In this document: positions 11,562 to 21,906 of the stretch, piece by piece | Layout of the letters: every line of letters starts with the position of its first letter | Position numbering within the stretch: the stretch's first letter is position 1 | Assembly: GCA_016081115.2 (NCBI GenBank) | Contig: JABTTQ020003011.1 | Coordinates: forward strand, 372,001 to 436,000 | DNA from: Rehmannia glutinosa | Taxonomy: Eukaryota; Streptophyta; Magnoliopsida; Lamiales; Orobanchaceae | DNA: 64,000 nucleotides | Reading direction: 5' to 3' | The notes under the pieces: generated by a model | The model's database searches: none | What the model saw: the letters and a program-made list of their open reading frames with translations, nothing else | What the model was told of the DNA's origin: nothing | Made by a program: the position numbers and the translations under genes

Positions 11562-12814
11562 ATTTGGTTCAAATGAGACCACCCTCGCTAGGTGAGATAG
11601 TGTTGACTCATCTTACCCATTGATCTTAAGAAATGAAGGGATGCGATTAATTCAGTTTTTTTAATTATTTCCTAATTTTCGCTGATTTTAAGGGTAAGGT
11701 TTTAATTTTGTAATTCAAATTAGTGGTCCCGGTTTTTACAGTATGTTTGGCTTTTTTGAAAGCTTTTTTATGGTGAGATTGAAAGCTGCCGGATTTAGTG
11801 GCGTAATTTAAGGAAGACAGTTTTCTTTCCAAATATTTTCATTTTACAGTATAGTTAGGGTTCTTCTACTGCTTAATTAGTTATCAAACAATGCATATTT
11901 AGTTGTTTTCTTGGCACTGTTTTACGAAAATAAGACATAATTGAATATAACGTACTGCATATTATTTATTCTACACTGCAAAATTAGGTTCAATATAATG
12001 CATATTTAGTTATGAAAATGGGATGTTGGTTTTTGGAAATTAGAAAATGGGATGTTACATAATGTATTGCATATTTAGTTATTCCACAATGCATAGATAG
12101 TTTCTAGATAATGCATAGTTAGTTGATTTTGTTGCATAGTTTATGATGCCTTGCGTAGTTGGGTATACCGTACTACATATTAGTTTTTTCACGATACATA
12201 GATAGTTTTCAGATAATGCATATTTAGTTGGTTTTTGTTGCATATTTTCAAATATGTAATATCCTACAGATATATGCATCGTTTCATGAGTACCTATACA
12301 TCATTTCATAAGTATCTATCCATCGTCTGATTCGTGAAAATTACAGTTTTTTAAGAGTTTATGGTAGTTTCAGTTTTGAGTTTTCCATCGATGTCTACAC
12401 CATTGATGCTGTTGGATAAAGTTTTTTCCATGACTGAAGATTCATCATCATGTTTCAAACTCGCTGTTTGTTATTTCTTTGTAATATTCCACATATTTTT
12501 CTTGCTTTTTATGTGTAATTTTCATGAACTGTAATTTTCGAGTTCTTCACAGTTTTTTTATTTGCGTTAATGGAGGAATTGGAGAGGGAAAGAGAGAGAG
12601 AGAGAGGTAGAGAGACGTGAGAGGGGGAGGGGGAGAGACACGTGAGATTGGAAGATGTATGAGAGAGGAAGATATTTGATTCCATTTTTGTAACTACCTT
12701 GTTATGTTATTTTATCTTACTATCCTTATGTTGATTAAATTAATGTTTTAATATATTTTTTATCCCTTAATTAATCCATTGTGTCTCACCTAGAGACATA
12801 ATTTCACTTGATCC
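11560..12814. mobile_element. Non-autonomous element inserted at a TA microsatellite, copy 1 (1.25 kb)
   Basis: Lies directly after an (AT)n run (11528-11559). The left end reads GGATTTGGTTCAAATGAGAC then CTAGGTGAGATAGTG. The right end reads CATTGTGTCTCACCTAG then CACTTGATCC, so the ends are imperfect inverted repeats (GGAT...CTAGGTGAGA). The interior carries many degenerate GCATATTTAGTT units (about 11880-12260) and a GA-rich patch (12590-12640), and no coding. A homologous copy lies at 45195-46255. The transposase class is not certain. Confidence 0.65.
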
Positions 12815-12879
12815 TCCATATGTGTGTGTATATTTGTTCCATATAAATATGTATATATTTATATACGCATTCATATATT

Positions 12880-13115
12880 TTGTGTTCTTGGATCCAAGTC
12901 CCCCTTTTAATTTTATTTTTTGAATTCGTCGTTCTAAGTTCTAAATGTGACTACTACTCTTCGTGGAAGATTATGTTTGCTTGATTATGTTTGCTTCTAA
13001 AATGATTGTATTCTCATTAGGTATATACCTGATTTTAGTGGCATTAAAACCTAAAACTTTTAAGGTATACACTAGAATGATAATCGATCAAAATCATTAA
13101 ATCGAATATCAAATA
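12880..13115. repeat. Right copy of the local direct duplication
   Basis: Matches 11325-11530 in order with indels. It contains an internal tandem doubling of GATTATGTTTGCTT near 12970. Confidence 0.7.
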
Positions 13116-13211
13116 ATAATTTTTACAAATGAAATCAAATGTTGCAGGCTATATAATAACACTTAAAACTAACAATGAAGGTGATTTGGACAAATCAATT
13201 TCAGTTATAGG

Positions 13212-14985
13212 CAGAGACAGATCCAAAAGTTTTGTATAAGGAGCACAAAAGATATCAACAAAATATTCTATTACCAAACAATCAAGCATTTACAATTGAA
13301 ATCTACGAGTTTTCATAGATTGAAATATTTGCATAGACTTATTATCAACACTATCAAAAACTTCTTTCTCAATGTACACAATCAAATTATCATACATCCA
13401 TTGATCTCTAATTCGATTGTGTAGCCGATTCTTTATTGTTGGACCAAAAGCGATCCCCACAAACCAACACGAGTTTTTTCTAGCGCGTTTTGTCCCCACT
13501 CACGCACTCCCTAAAAATTGCTTCTCAGGGGATTACCCATCATATAATTTTCCCAAGTCAAACATGCTAACTATAGAATTTTTACATGACACTAAAATAT
13601 TAGATGCACTTTGTAATTTGTATGGGTAATACATATCTAATCATTTAATCTCCACTTTAAATCCTCAACAATAAGTATACATCGAATCCTAAGGGTGATC
13701 GCATTACTTTCCAGGAGTCACCCATCATCTAATTGCCCCAAGTCAAGCACGCTTCACTATAAAGTTTTTATATGATGAGTACTAGAAAAGAAGATGCACC
13801 TTATTGGTATGGTAATATATATCTAATCCTTTAAGCCCCACTTTAACAGTGCAACCGAAGGTTGATTCATGCAGAGCACCCTCATATTGCAGTAAGCATA
13901 TAATGAATCCTAAGGGTGATCGTTGGGACCCGGATAAATCCCAAACCAACACGAGTCTTTTCTAGCGTGTTTTGTCCTCTCTCACACACTCCCAAACTAA
14001 CACGAGTCTTTTCTAGCATGTTTTGTCCTTACGCACTCCTTGAAAATTATTTTCCAGGGGGTCACCCATCATATGATTGCCCTAAAATGAAGCACGCTTA
14101 AGTATAGAGTTTTTATATGATGAGCACCAGAAAAGAAAATGCACCTTGTTGGTGTGGGTAGTACATATCTAATCCTTTAAGCTCCACTTTAACTGTGCAA
14201 CCCAAGGTTGATTCCTGCAATGCATCCTCTATAGTTCACAACGGCAACATAGAGCCCCACACTAAGAGGTGGACGAATATGAGAGGCTTCGCAAGAATTC
14301 ACATGAATCCTCAAGTCTTCTCCATGAACCTCGACAAGTTGGGCCGCCACAGCCTCAATGTAGTAGTAAGCATTCAACGAGTCCTTAGGGTGATCGCTGG
14401 GACACCATAAATCTCAATATTTATGATGTTCATTGTAGAAAATGCTCTTTCAACTGTAACAGTTCCAACTGGAAGAACTAATACAAATGTTATAAGCAAA
14501 TAGACAAATGGATAAACCTCATTTTTTTTTGTCTCTACCATCTTCTGTGCAAGAGCCCTGATGCCTTTTAGAACTATAAACTCCTTAGCATAATGCATAT
14601 AAAGAATATAAGTTTCAAGTTGATCATCAAATCCTTCAATCTTCACTGCAAAGAAGTGTTGAGGGTACAATCTTGCAAGAAAAACCAATCTTTGCTTATT
14701 AAAAACCAATTATATGGACATAAAGCAAGCTACACAAAGTAACAATTCTATATTTGTCTTAGTGAAACAATCATTTAACTATGCAAGTTGCATATCTATA
14801 TTAGAATAGAATAAGTCAACTTGGAAATGATGTGAATTTGTCACTTTCTCAGCTTTATGTCTTGACCTACATCGAGCTACAAATACATCTTTCATCTTCG
14901 GGACATCAATATTTTCTTTCTCACAAAAGAAAGAAACTTGATCATAAAAAGAATCTCATCCTTTATCTTTCATTATTTATAGTCT
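13212..14985 (-). pseudogene. hAT transposase C-terminal half, interrupted by an insertion
   Basis: Read on the minus strand from about 14985, the conceptual product has FFCEKENIDVPKMKDVFVAR, then VDLFYSNIDMQLA followed by an in-frame stop, then LLLCVAC. The hAT dimerisation block comes next: LAQKMVETKKNEVYP, LPVGTVTVERAFSTMNII (14420-14700), continuing at 13290-13431 with NRLHNRIRDQWMYDNLIVYI and MKTRRFQL. This is the TTF-type/hAT-C transposase family common in plants; it catalyses cut-and-paste transposition and dimerises through this C-terminal domain. The element end is probably CAGAGACAGATCCAAAAG at 13212, close to the hAT terminus at 28856. The N-terminal BED finger and most of the RNase H-like core are missing. 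The frame is interrupted at MNII/KNR by the 983-bp insertion at 13437-14419. Confidence 0.85.
13437..14419 (-). mobile_element. Cassandra-like TRIM carrying 5S-rRNA-derived segments
   Basis: Inserted in the hAT frame between two perfect TTTAT copies (13432-13436 and 14420-14424). It begins TGTTGG. On the minus strand it contains three degraded copies of the 5S rRNA internal promoter region: AAGCGTGCTT, then GATGGGTGACCCCCTGG. The plus-strand positions are about 13521-13572, 13708-13755 and 14051-14103. Cassandra elements are small non-coding LTR retrotransposons with 5S sequence in their LTRs; the 5-bp target duplication fits an LTR element. The copies are irregularly spaced and the right end lacks a clean CA, so it looks like a rearranged series of LTRs. 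No coding is present. Confidence 0.7.
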
Positions 14986-14999
14986 TTATATATTTCGGT

Positions 15000-15188
15000 T
15001 TATATATTAATTTAATATGAATTGTCTAATGGGCTCTTAACAAAATAACCCGGCCTAAAGGAGTCTAGGACTGGCCTATAGGCCGATTTCTCCTACACGA
15101 CACATGCGAGCAACTGCACTGATGAAAAGGATTCATTTGCCCCTATTATTTAAACTGAATCTCTACATTCGTGAATCAACACCTCCAA
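15000..15188. other. Short unassigned stretch between hAT and gypsy relics
   Basis: GC-richer sequence, possibly upstream gag leader of the following fragment. No feature supported. Confidence 0.3.
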
Positions 15189-15469
15189 CCTCCCAGAGTA
15201 CGATGGAACTAGAGATCCACAGGAATACTGGGACCAATTCTATGCCAAGACAGATCTTTATGACATGACTGATGCCCTCTTACTACAACGTGTTCTGCAC
15301 TACTCTGACCAAGCAGGTGCTGATTTGGTTCAACGACTCCCAATGGGGTTATCTCTGGGATGGAAAATCTTACTGAAGCATTCATGCAACAGTTCTCCAT
15401 CAATAGAAAGTGTCTCAAGACTATTGCTCACTTTTTTCAGGTGAAGTAGAAGGAATGAGACACACATAA
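15189..15469 (+). pseudogene. Ty3-gypsy gag fragment
   Basis: The plus strand reads LPEYDGTRDPQEYWDQFYAK then TDLYDMTDALLLQRVL. After a small frame change comes MENLTEAFMQQFSINRKCLK. This order (LPEY.G..DP, then the L.EAF...F pattern) is the capsid part of plant gypsy gag proteins. It runs straight into the truncated minus-strand Sirevirus near 15470. Only about 90 codons survive, with internal stops after the last block. Confidence 0.75.
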
Positions 15470-16200
15470 CAGATGTAATATTCTTGTTGAAGAAGGACTA
15501 TGCTTCTCTTTGAATGATGATTTGATCTGCTTTCCCATCTGGTATGCATCACAAACACTTTCCTTCTTGTACACTGAGTCTGGAAATACTTCCACAAGAT
15601 GACTCCTTGCAAGCTTGTTGATTGTCTTGAAGTTCAGATGACTCAGCTTCTTGTGCCACAACCAACTTGATTCGGCTGTGCTCTTTGCTAACAGACAAGT
15701 GCTTGGTGTGGCAGTCGACCAGCCTACCATATACATGTTCTTTTGTCTGGATCCTTGCAGCACTATTTCATTTGATTCAACATCTTTAATTTGGCACACT
15801 CCCATATGGAATCCAACATTATAGCCCTTGTCACAGAGTTGGCTGATGCTTAACAGGTTGAAGTTGAGGCCTTCAACATATGCAACATCTGTGATTTCTA
15901 ATCCATTTTTCTTGATGGATCCAGTGCCTCTTATTTCCCCTGGAGCTTCATTTCCTCCAAATATGACTTTTGCGCCTCTAATCTCGTTGAATTTTTGACA
16001 AATTTTTCTTGTTTCCTGTAATGTGTCTGGAACAGCCACTATCCATGTACCAGGTCCCTTGGCACTCAGCTGTTCCTTGAACCTGCAATCAATGAAATTA
16101 GTTTTTAGGTACCCATGCTTGTCTGGGTCCTAAGGGGTTAGTGTTGTAAGATGATCCAACCAACCTATAGCCAAATGACTTAACTCTAAGAGGTTGCCAT
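15470..16200 (-). pseudogene. Sirevirus 3: protease and GAG-pre-integrase region
   Basis: On the minus strand 15437-16039 encodes protease-side residues (VAVPDTLQETRK, GTGSIKKNGLEITDVAYVEG, NLLSISQLCDKGY). The pre-integrase zinc-binding start follows (WLWHKKLSHLNFKTINKLA). The expected Cys of the second metal pair survives in VCDAYQMGKQ, but it reads C..Y rather than C..C, so the finger is defective. Homology ends after RILHLL, where the gypsy fragment begins; integrase, reverse transcriptase and RNase H are lost. It lies downstream of the gag at 17423-18385 on the same strand. Confidence 0.85.
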
Positions 16201-16222
16201 CTATCTGTGCCATAATCATAAC

Positions 16223-16768
16223 TCACCTTGGCAAATTGCTTGGGGGTTTAGGTTCATACAACTGTCTCTTTTGTCTGTATGTCTGTGTGTGTGTTTTAGC
16301 AATTGCCTTCTTTGGGTAGTTGTGATATTTCTGAGCGTAGTACCTGGGTGCATATGTGTGCTGATGATAGCTCTTTTGCCTTTGGAATGACCTTTGCTGA
16401 ATTCCAGGTGTTTGCCATTTAAGCTTGTATTCCATAGGTCTTTGCTGATATGGCACATTATTCCAATCAGCTTGGCTTGGGTAGTTTCTACCATTCCCAT
16501 CATATGTGTTTCTTTGATAAAATTTCTGGGGTTTTTGGTAGCTCTGTTTATTCTTTACAGAGTACTTTCTATTTGGAGTTTGTTGAGGAACTCTGTTGGA
16601 TTTCTTCTTAGTTGTCCTCTCAACATACTCAACTGGCTGTTTTCTTTTTCCTTTATATCCAAGGCCAGTTTGTTTGTGATTGTGCTTTGGAGTAAATGTG
16701 GGTACAACATTTGGTGTTTTGGATTTATGAGATGCTTCATTACTTGAAGATCCTTTTTCCAAAATCAC
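16223..16768 (-). pseudogene. Sirevirus 3: gag-protease linker
   Basis: A Gln/Lys/Tyr-rich stretch (KHNHKQTGLGYKGKRKQP, SYQKPQKFYQRN) between the nucleocapsid and protease regions. Such basic low-complexity linkers are normal in Sireviruses. It is separated from gag by a damaged zone (16770-17420) with stops. Confidence 0.65.
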
Positions 16769-17422
16769 TCTGGGAGTTTGACTGTGTACAAAGGAATTGA
16801 ATCATATGCCTGTCTTGTCTCTACATTCTTTTTTGTTCATAATAAGGTCATCCAATGATTTAGATGCATTTGTAAATGATGCAATCACATTTTGGAGATC
16901 ATTTTCCCTCTTTTCTATAGCCGCTACCTCTGCTATTAGTTTAGCATTCTCATCCTTCAGCTCTTTGTTCTCATCAGCTATGTGACTCGAGTACTCGGCT
17001 CCTTAGTCATTTGTGAGTTTTGGCTTTTGAGTCATTTGTTTTCCTCGTTTAATAGTGTGTGTGAGGATTTAATGTGCTCAAAGTCTTTCATCATTTTTCC
17101 TAATGAATCATAAAGATCGGTGGGTGATGAAGTGTGTGTGTCACAATCACTATCACTAGAATATGAGTGAGATGAGTTAGAATGTACCTCATCTTCTTGG
17201 TCAGTTGATCTCGTTCTTTAGCCATTAGATAGATCATTGCTTCTTCCCCGAGTCACTTGAGTAGTCGGCTTCACTACTTTCAGTCTCGAAAGTCACGCTT
17301 CTTTAGACTTAGCTATCTCGTGGCTCTGCTGCCCAACATAACTTTTTCTTTTCTGTCTTCTTTCTCTCAAGACTCTTCTTTCTTCTTCATTCCCGTATTT
17401 ATTGACTCATGGATATGGACAG
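16769..17422 (-). pseudogene. Sirevirus 3: damaged gag C-terminal zone
   Basis: Fragments of coiled-coil-like coding on the minus strand. Just inside the end of the gag frame, near 17430, a zinc-knuckle tail (PGHFAIDCPYP) is readable in a shifted frame. The knuckle has therefore been cut by a frameshift. Confidence 0.55.
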
Positions 17423-18385
17423 TCAATAGCAAAGTGTCCTGGTTGTCTGGTTCCAGCCCAACACAGTTCTCGGCTCTTTGATCGCTCTTTCCGTTCTTGG
17501 GTTATCAACTCTCTGATATTCAACCTTTTGATGCTCAGCTCTCTTGGGTGGCCTATCTTCCCTTGACTTGGAGGGAGTTGAATGTCTCATTGAGGATTCA
17601 CCCTTGTTTATTTTATAGTTCTTGTTGAAGAACTTGTTGAATCTTTTAACCATCAGGGCAATTTCCTTCTGGTCAATGGCTTCCTTGACCTCAGCTCTCT
17701 TCCCATCCTTGACTATAAATGCAACTGTTTTGGGTACAACTGTCTCCTCTTGATCTTTTCTTCTCAGCTCAAATTCATAGGCTTTGAGGTCTGATAATAG
17801 CTCATGATTGGATGTTGTTGTGAGGTTCATTGAATGTCTCAGAGCCATGACCTTCATTTCCCATTCAGCTGGGAGGCTTCTCACAATCTTCATACATATT
17901 TCCTTCTGTGTATATTCCTTCCCAAGTGCTGATAATTCATTTGTGATTTCAATGAATCGAACATCCAGTTGATCCAAGGTTTCACCTGCAAGCATTTTAA
18001 AATTTTCAAATTTCTGTATAGCAACGGACAATTTGTTTTCTTTAATTTTCTCAGATCCTTCACAAATTAAAGTTAATTTATCCCAGATTTGTTTTGCAGT
18101 TTGGCAAGATTTGACTTTGTTGAACATTGTTTTGTCCAAGTTGTATCTTTTTCTATCCTCGTTTGTCCATTCAGTCCTTGGTTTCTCAACCAGGGATCGT
18201 CTTGCTTCAGCAACAACTTCTTCTCCTTCAGCTGCGGCTGCTCTCCCTACGGCTGTGTTCACTTTCAGTATTTGTAGTGGCCCATCCTCTATCACTATCC
18301 ACATTTTATCATGTAAAGCAGATAGATGAGCCTGCATACGAATTTTCCAGTCATCAAATTCCTCAATAGGAACATAGGAATGCAT
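17423..18385 (-). pseudogene. Sirevirus 3: gag (UBN2-type capsid)
   Basis: A 320-codon frame from ATG 18383-18385 with the copia capsid signatures: FDDWKIRMQAHL, KSCQTAKQIWDKLTLICEG, FENFKMLAGETLDQLDVRF, KIVRSLPAEWEMKVMALR. The N-terminal ATG lies about 135 bases inside the primer-binding site. The frame is long and clean but ends in a frameshifted zinc knuckle. Gag forms the virus-like particle and packages the element RNA. This copy cannot be autonomous because pol is truncated. Confidence 0.88.
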
Positions 18386-18518
18386 GTCAAATTTGCTTCC
18401 ATGATAATAACTTTGCTGAATAAAAGAGATGATTTTTGAAAGAGCAAGTGTTAAAAATTTCTTTGAAAGATTGGAGATCTAGTTCAATAACCAGCGCGGA
18501 AGGCTCAATAAACCAACC

Positions 18519-18530
18519 GCTCCGATACCA
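18519..18530 (-). other. Primer-binding site of Sirevirus 3
   Basis: The minus strand reads TGGTATCGGAGC two bases inside the LTR end. It is complementary to the 3' end of initiator methionine tRNA, with one change from the usual TGGTATCAGAGC. Confidence 0.85.
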
Positions 18531-18532
18531 CT

Positions 18533-19682
18533 TGTAGGTCCCAAGGGTGTAAGTAAGGTTTAGAAGGGGAGGGGTTGAATAAACCTTACCAACTTTTCGA
18601 TTTTAGTCCTTTTAAAATATTACGAGTTAACACACAAACTAAGTTTAAGTCCGAGGGACAACTAAGTTAGTTAATAAGCGAGTTAGCCGCTCACGCGGAC
18701 TCGATAGAGTTGTTGATAGAATAACTCATTGTTTAGTCTAAACCTTAACTTGGTTGTGATGAGTTTTTTTTTTGGAAGATTTAACACCCTTGAATTTGAT
18801 TTAACTTTGTTTTAACACTTGGTTTTAGCGCTTTGTTATTTATCGTTGAATAGCAAATTATCAAACAGATATAAAGTATGTGTGCGGGGAATGTAAGTAT
18901 TTGAAATGTAAATGACACAAGTAAATTTTATAGAGGTTCGAAGATGGGGTAATTCTTCTACTCCTCTCTTCTCCAACTCTGGAGGAATCCACTAAATAAT
19001 GATCAGAGTACAAAGTGGTTATCAGTCTAGAGACAAGTCTTGATCACACAGCTGACTTGCTCCTTGGACTCGATCTCGATATGCCTTGGTCACACAATCG
19101 GCTTCTCATCCGACTCATCTCTTCAGGCGGCCGCTTTGCTACTGCTACCTTGACTTACTTTCTCAAGCTTCTTGGATTTGATCACGAAGCCCTCCAATAA
19201 CTTGAGATTGGTTCGACCTTGAACCTTCCTACAATCCTCTTTTGAAAGTAGACCCCTTTTGATTCTTCAAAAGTTTTCTCTTCAACAGTTTGAAGTTATC
19301 TTTCCTTCACAACTTGGTGTTGGATCGATTTCCTTCGAGATTTAGGCTTGAGGATTTTGGTTGAATAACTTGAGAATATTTTGCAGGTTACAGTTTGGAT
19401 ATTGCTTGATTTCTTAGGTGTGCAAGGTTCAGGTAACCTTTTATCAATGTGATTCTTCAGCCTTTTATAGTAAACTTTTCAAAAATCTGCCAGTTGAAGA
19501 GATAGGCTGATTTTCAAAAGTCACTTGTGTTTGTTGGCTTGTCTTGTCGCAGTCCTTGATGTTGACATTTCCTCGTATTTAATGTCTTGTAGCATTGCAG
19601 CGTCTCTGATACTTGGTGCGGTGCTTCCCATTGGTTTGTTCCTTTTGCACACAACTCGAACTAACACTTTATCAAGATCAAA
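18533..19682 (-). repeat. 5' LTR of Sirevirus 3, outer end truncated
   Basis: On the plus strand it begins TGTAGGTCCCAAG (the inverse of the LTR end). It matches the inverse of the 7481-9031 LTR through GCTTGTCTTGTCGCAGTCC near 19545 and CTTCCCATTGGTTTGTTCC near 19630. Homology ends at about 19682, so roughly the first 400 bases of the LTR are missing. A TATA box (reversed) lies at 19461-19470. Confidence 0.85.
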
Positions 19683-21350
19683 GCAAGTGACAAAGTTGCC
19701 CCCATAAATTTTACTTTGGTTGATGGTCCACCTCCCATGGTTCCATCACCCTCCCATGACGCTGATAAATCAGCTGAGGAACAGACTACTCATATGGAAG
19801 AATATACTGATGCCAACGAAGCTGTTAAGACGGCTGAGGGTTAGTTAGCTCAGCAGGCTAACACATCTGCAGAAGATATCGATGACGCTGAGACAGTCGA
19901 GGCACACAGAGCGGAGGAACATTTGAAGGAAAATGGTAACGCTCCCAAAGCAGAAGGGAGAGAAATTCCCAGAGGATCTATTCGCAGAATACTTCCCGTT
20001 CGAGGCAAATGTCCCTTTGGAAGCAGAGTCAGCTGCTGAGAGTGTTAAATACACTGTCCAAGTCCCCGCTGAAGAAATTGGAACTCTTGATGACTACACT
20101 ATGGTACTGTTTGGTTTTGACTTTGATGCTATGTGGCCTGAAGAGCAGTCCGCTGATGCAGCCGACTTCAGAAAAGCATTCAAGGCCATTTTCAATGAAA
20201 CTGAAAATATGGAGAAAGGATTCGCAGCACTCAATCAACGATTGGACAAAATAGATGCTACAATCACAGGAGACATCCGAGTCACAGTTTTGAGATAAGG
20301 GAATGGACAACACAGATGAAAGCATTGAGGCGTGAGCAGGTTACATATTTCAAATCTCTATTTGCCAAGATGCTAATATGGAGTGCAGAGAACGCCAAAT
20401 TCCAGTAGAGACAGAGGGAACACATCTTCTGGATAGATCAATCGCACAATACAGACATGGAGTTGTTGAAGGAACACCATAAGGCAGACCTTCTAAAAAC
20501 ATAGGCAACCATGCATACAGAGATAATGGTGTTGCAGACTGAGATGAAGCTGATGGCATCTGAATCGAAGGCACTGCGATCAAAATTTAGAGCAGCACAC
20601 TCCGCCAGTCATGATAAAATGGACATGACTAATAAGAAGCTTGATCTGATCCTGGGAGAAGTATCCTCTCAATCGACTCTTCCTCCTGGTGATGATGCCA
20701 AAAAGGGGGAAGATGAAAGTATAGCAGAAGGAAGTAAGGGGAAGCAAACAGCAAGGGGAAGAAAGTGAGATGAAGAAGCCACCCTTGAAAATTATGCTTG
20801 CCAAAACCCCTCAGCAAGGAAATGTTATCGCCTCTATCCTCAGTCAGCTGCCACAAGAACTGTCAATCAAAGAGAAAGTTGCTTTGGCATTCAAGAATCT
20901 ATTGAAGCTAACTTTGAGAAGGTAGCTGAGAAGCAGCAAGGAAGGATTGAAAATTTGAAAGCAATGTTTGACGGCCCCCGAACTAGACTATTGAAGGATT
21001 ACCCTGCTAGGAAGCCCCCAAGAGAGTTAGCTATTCTTGATGCAGGATCTGAACCAAGATCCATAGAAGAATTTCAAACTCTAACATCTGAAGGATTTTT
21101 CAGGAATATGACTCTACCTCAGGCGTGGGATCTGTACTGGGAGAAAGGATTAGAATTGTGCAAATAGCTGAGATGCAGCAAAGTTCAAGTAATCAATAGA
21201 CTACTAAGGTGCCCGTACAGTACACTCCAATAGGAGGAGCTGAGTCAGGAAGAGGAAGGGGGATGCATAAAAGTGGTGGAAGAGGCAGAGGTACTCCTTC
21301 ATAGCCAAGGCCTAAAGATGTTCGCTATGTGGATCCCCAGAAGAAAGGGC
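19683..21350 (+). pseudogene. Sirevirus 2: 3' part of the env-like region
   Basis: Starts with a short match to 5255-5270 of element 1 (AAGTGACAAAGTTG) and then follows the element 1 env-like region: EEQ/ETEDAVK-like block, a Phe/Glu-rich block at 19933-20298 (PEDLFAEYFPFEAN), a coiled-coil stretch at 20511-20768 (TEMKLMASESKALRSK), and AWDLYWEKGLELCK ending near 21167. A Gly/Arg tail follows at about 21230-21300. Stops and frame changes are frequent. Everything 5' of this region (LTR, gag, pol) is missing. Confidence 0.75.
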
Positions 21351-21892
21351 TAATCTAATGGGCTGGGCTGGATGAGCTATCCAATTTAGAGGTAGAGAGG
21401 AGGAATGAAGAAGCGAGCTAGAAGGAGGCATGACGAAGAAAATACGAGGCTTGATCGTGAATGGAAATAGAGGCAGCAAATGGAGGACCTTTCTACAAAA
21501 AGAGCATATGCAAAGAAGAAAAGAGAAGAAGAAGATAGAAAAAGAAGAAGAGTAGAGGAGGATCATATAAGAGCAGAGGAAGATGATGAGAGAATAAGAA
21601 AGAAGCCGAGGAATTGAAGACGGTTGAACCCCTTCACGTTGTATTTTTACTTAACTGTAAATACACATACTTGTAAGTATACTGTATATGCCCTGATGTA
21701 CTTTAATGCTCTGATATTAATTGTAGATGGTCTGATACATTTATATAGCTCTGATACCTTGTATAGGTTTATACATTGTAAAAGCATTGTAAAGTGCAAA
21801 GAATGATATGGTCAATAAAATGACATATTATACAATCCTTTTTTATTATCTGCACTATTTGCTTTGATGTTTATTTAAGTTTTGACATCATC
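21351..21892 (+). other. Sirevirus 2: 3' non-coding tail
   Basis: Equivalent of 6921-7462 in element 1. AT-rich with Lys/Glu-coding remnants at first; no separate gene. Confidence 0.55.
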
Positions 21893-21906
21893 GAAAAGGG
21901 GGAAAT
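21893..21906 (+). other. Polypurine tract of Sirevirus 2
   Basis: GAAAAGGGGGAAAT immediately before TGTTGG at 21907. It matches the element 1 tract with small changes. Confidence 0.85.

Noticed and set aside
13437..14419. Functional 5S rRNA gene cluster
   Set aside because: The 5S regions are diverged, partial and irregularly spaced, and flanked by a 5-bp target duplication; they belong to a transposon.
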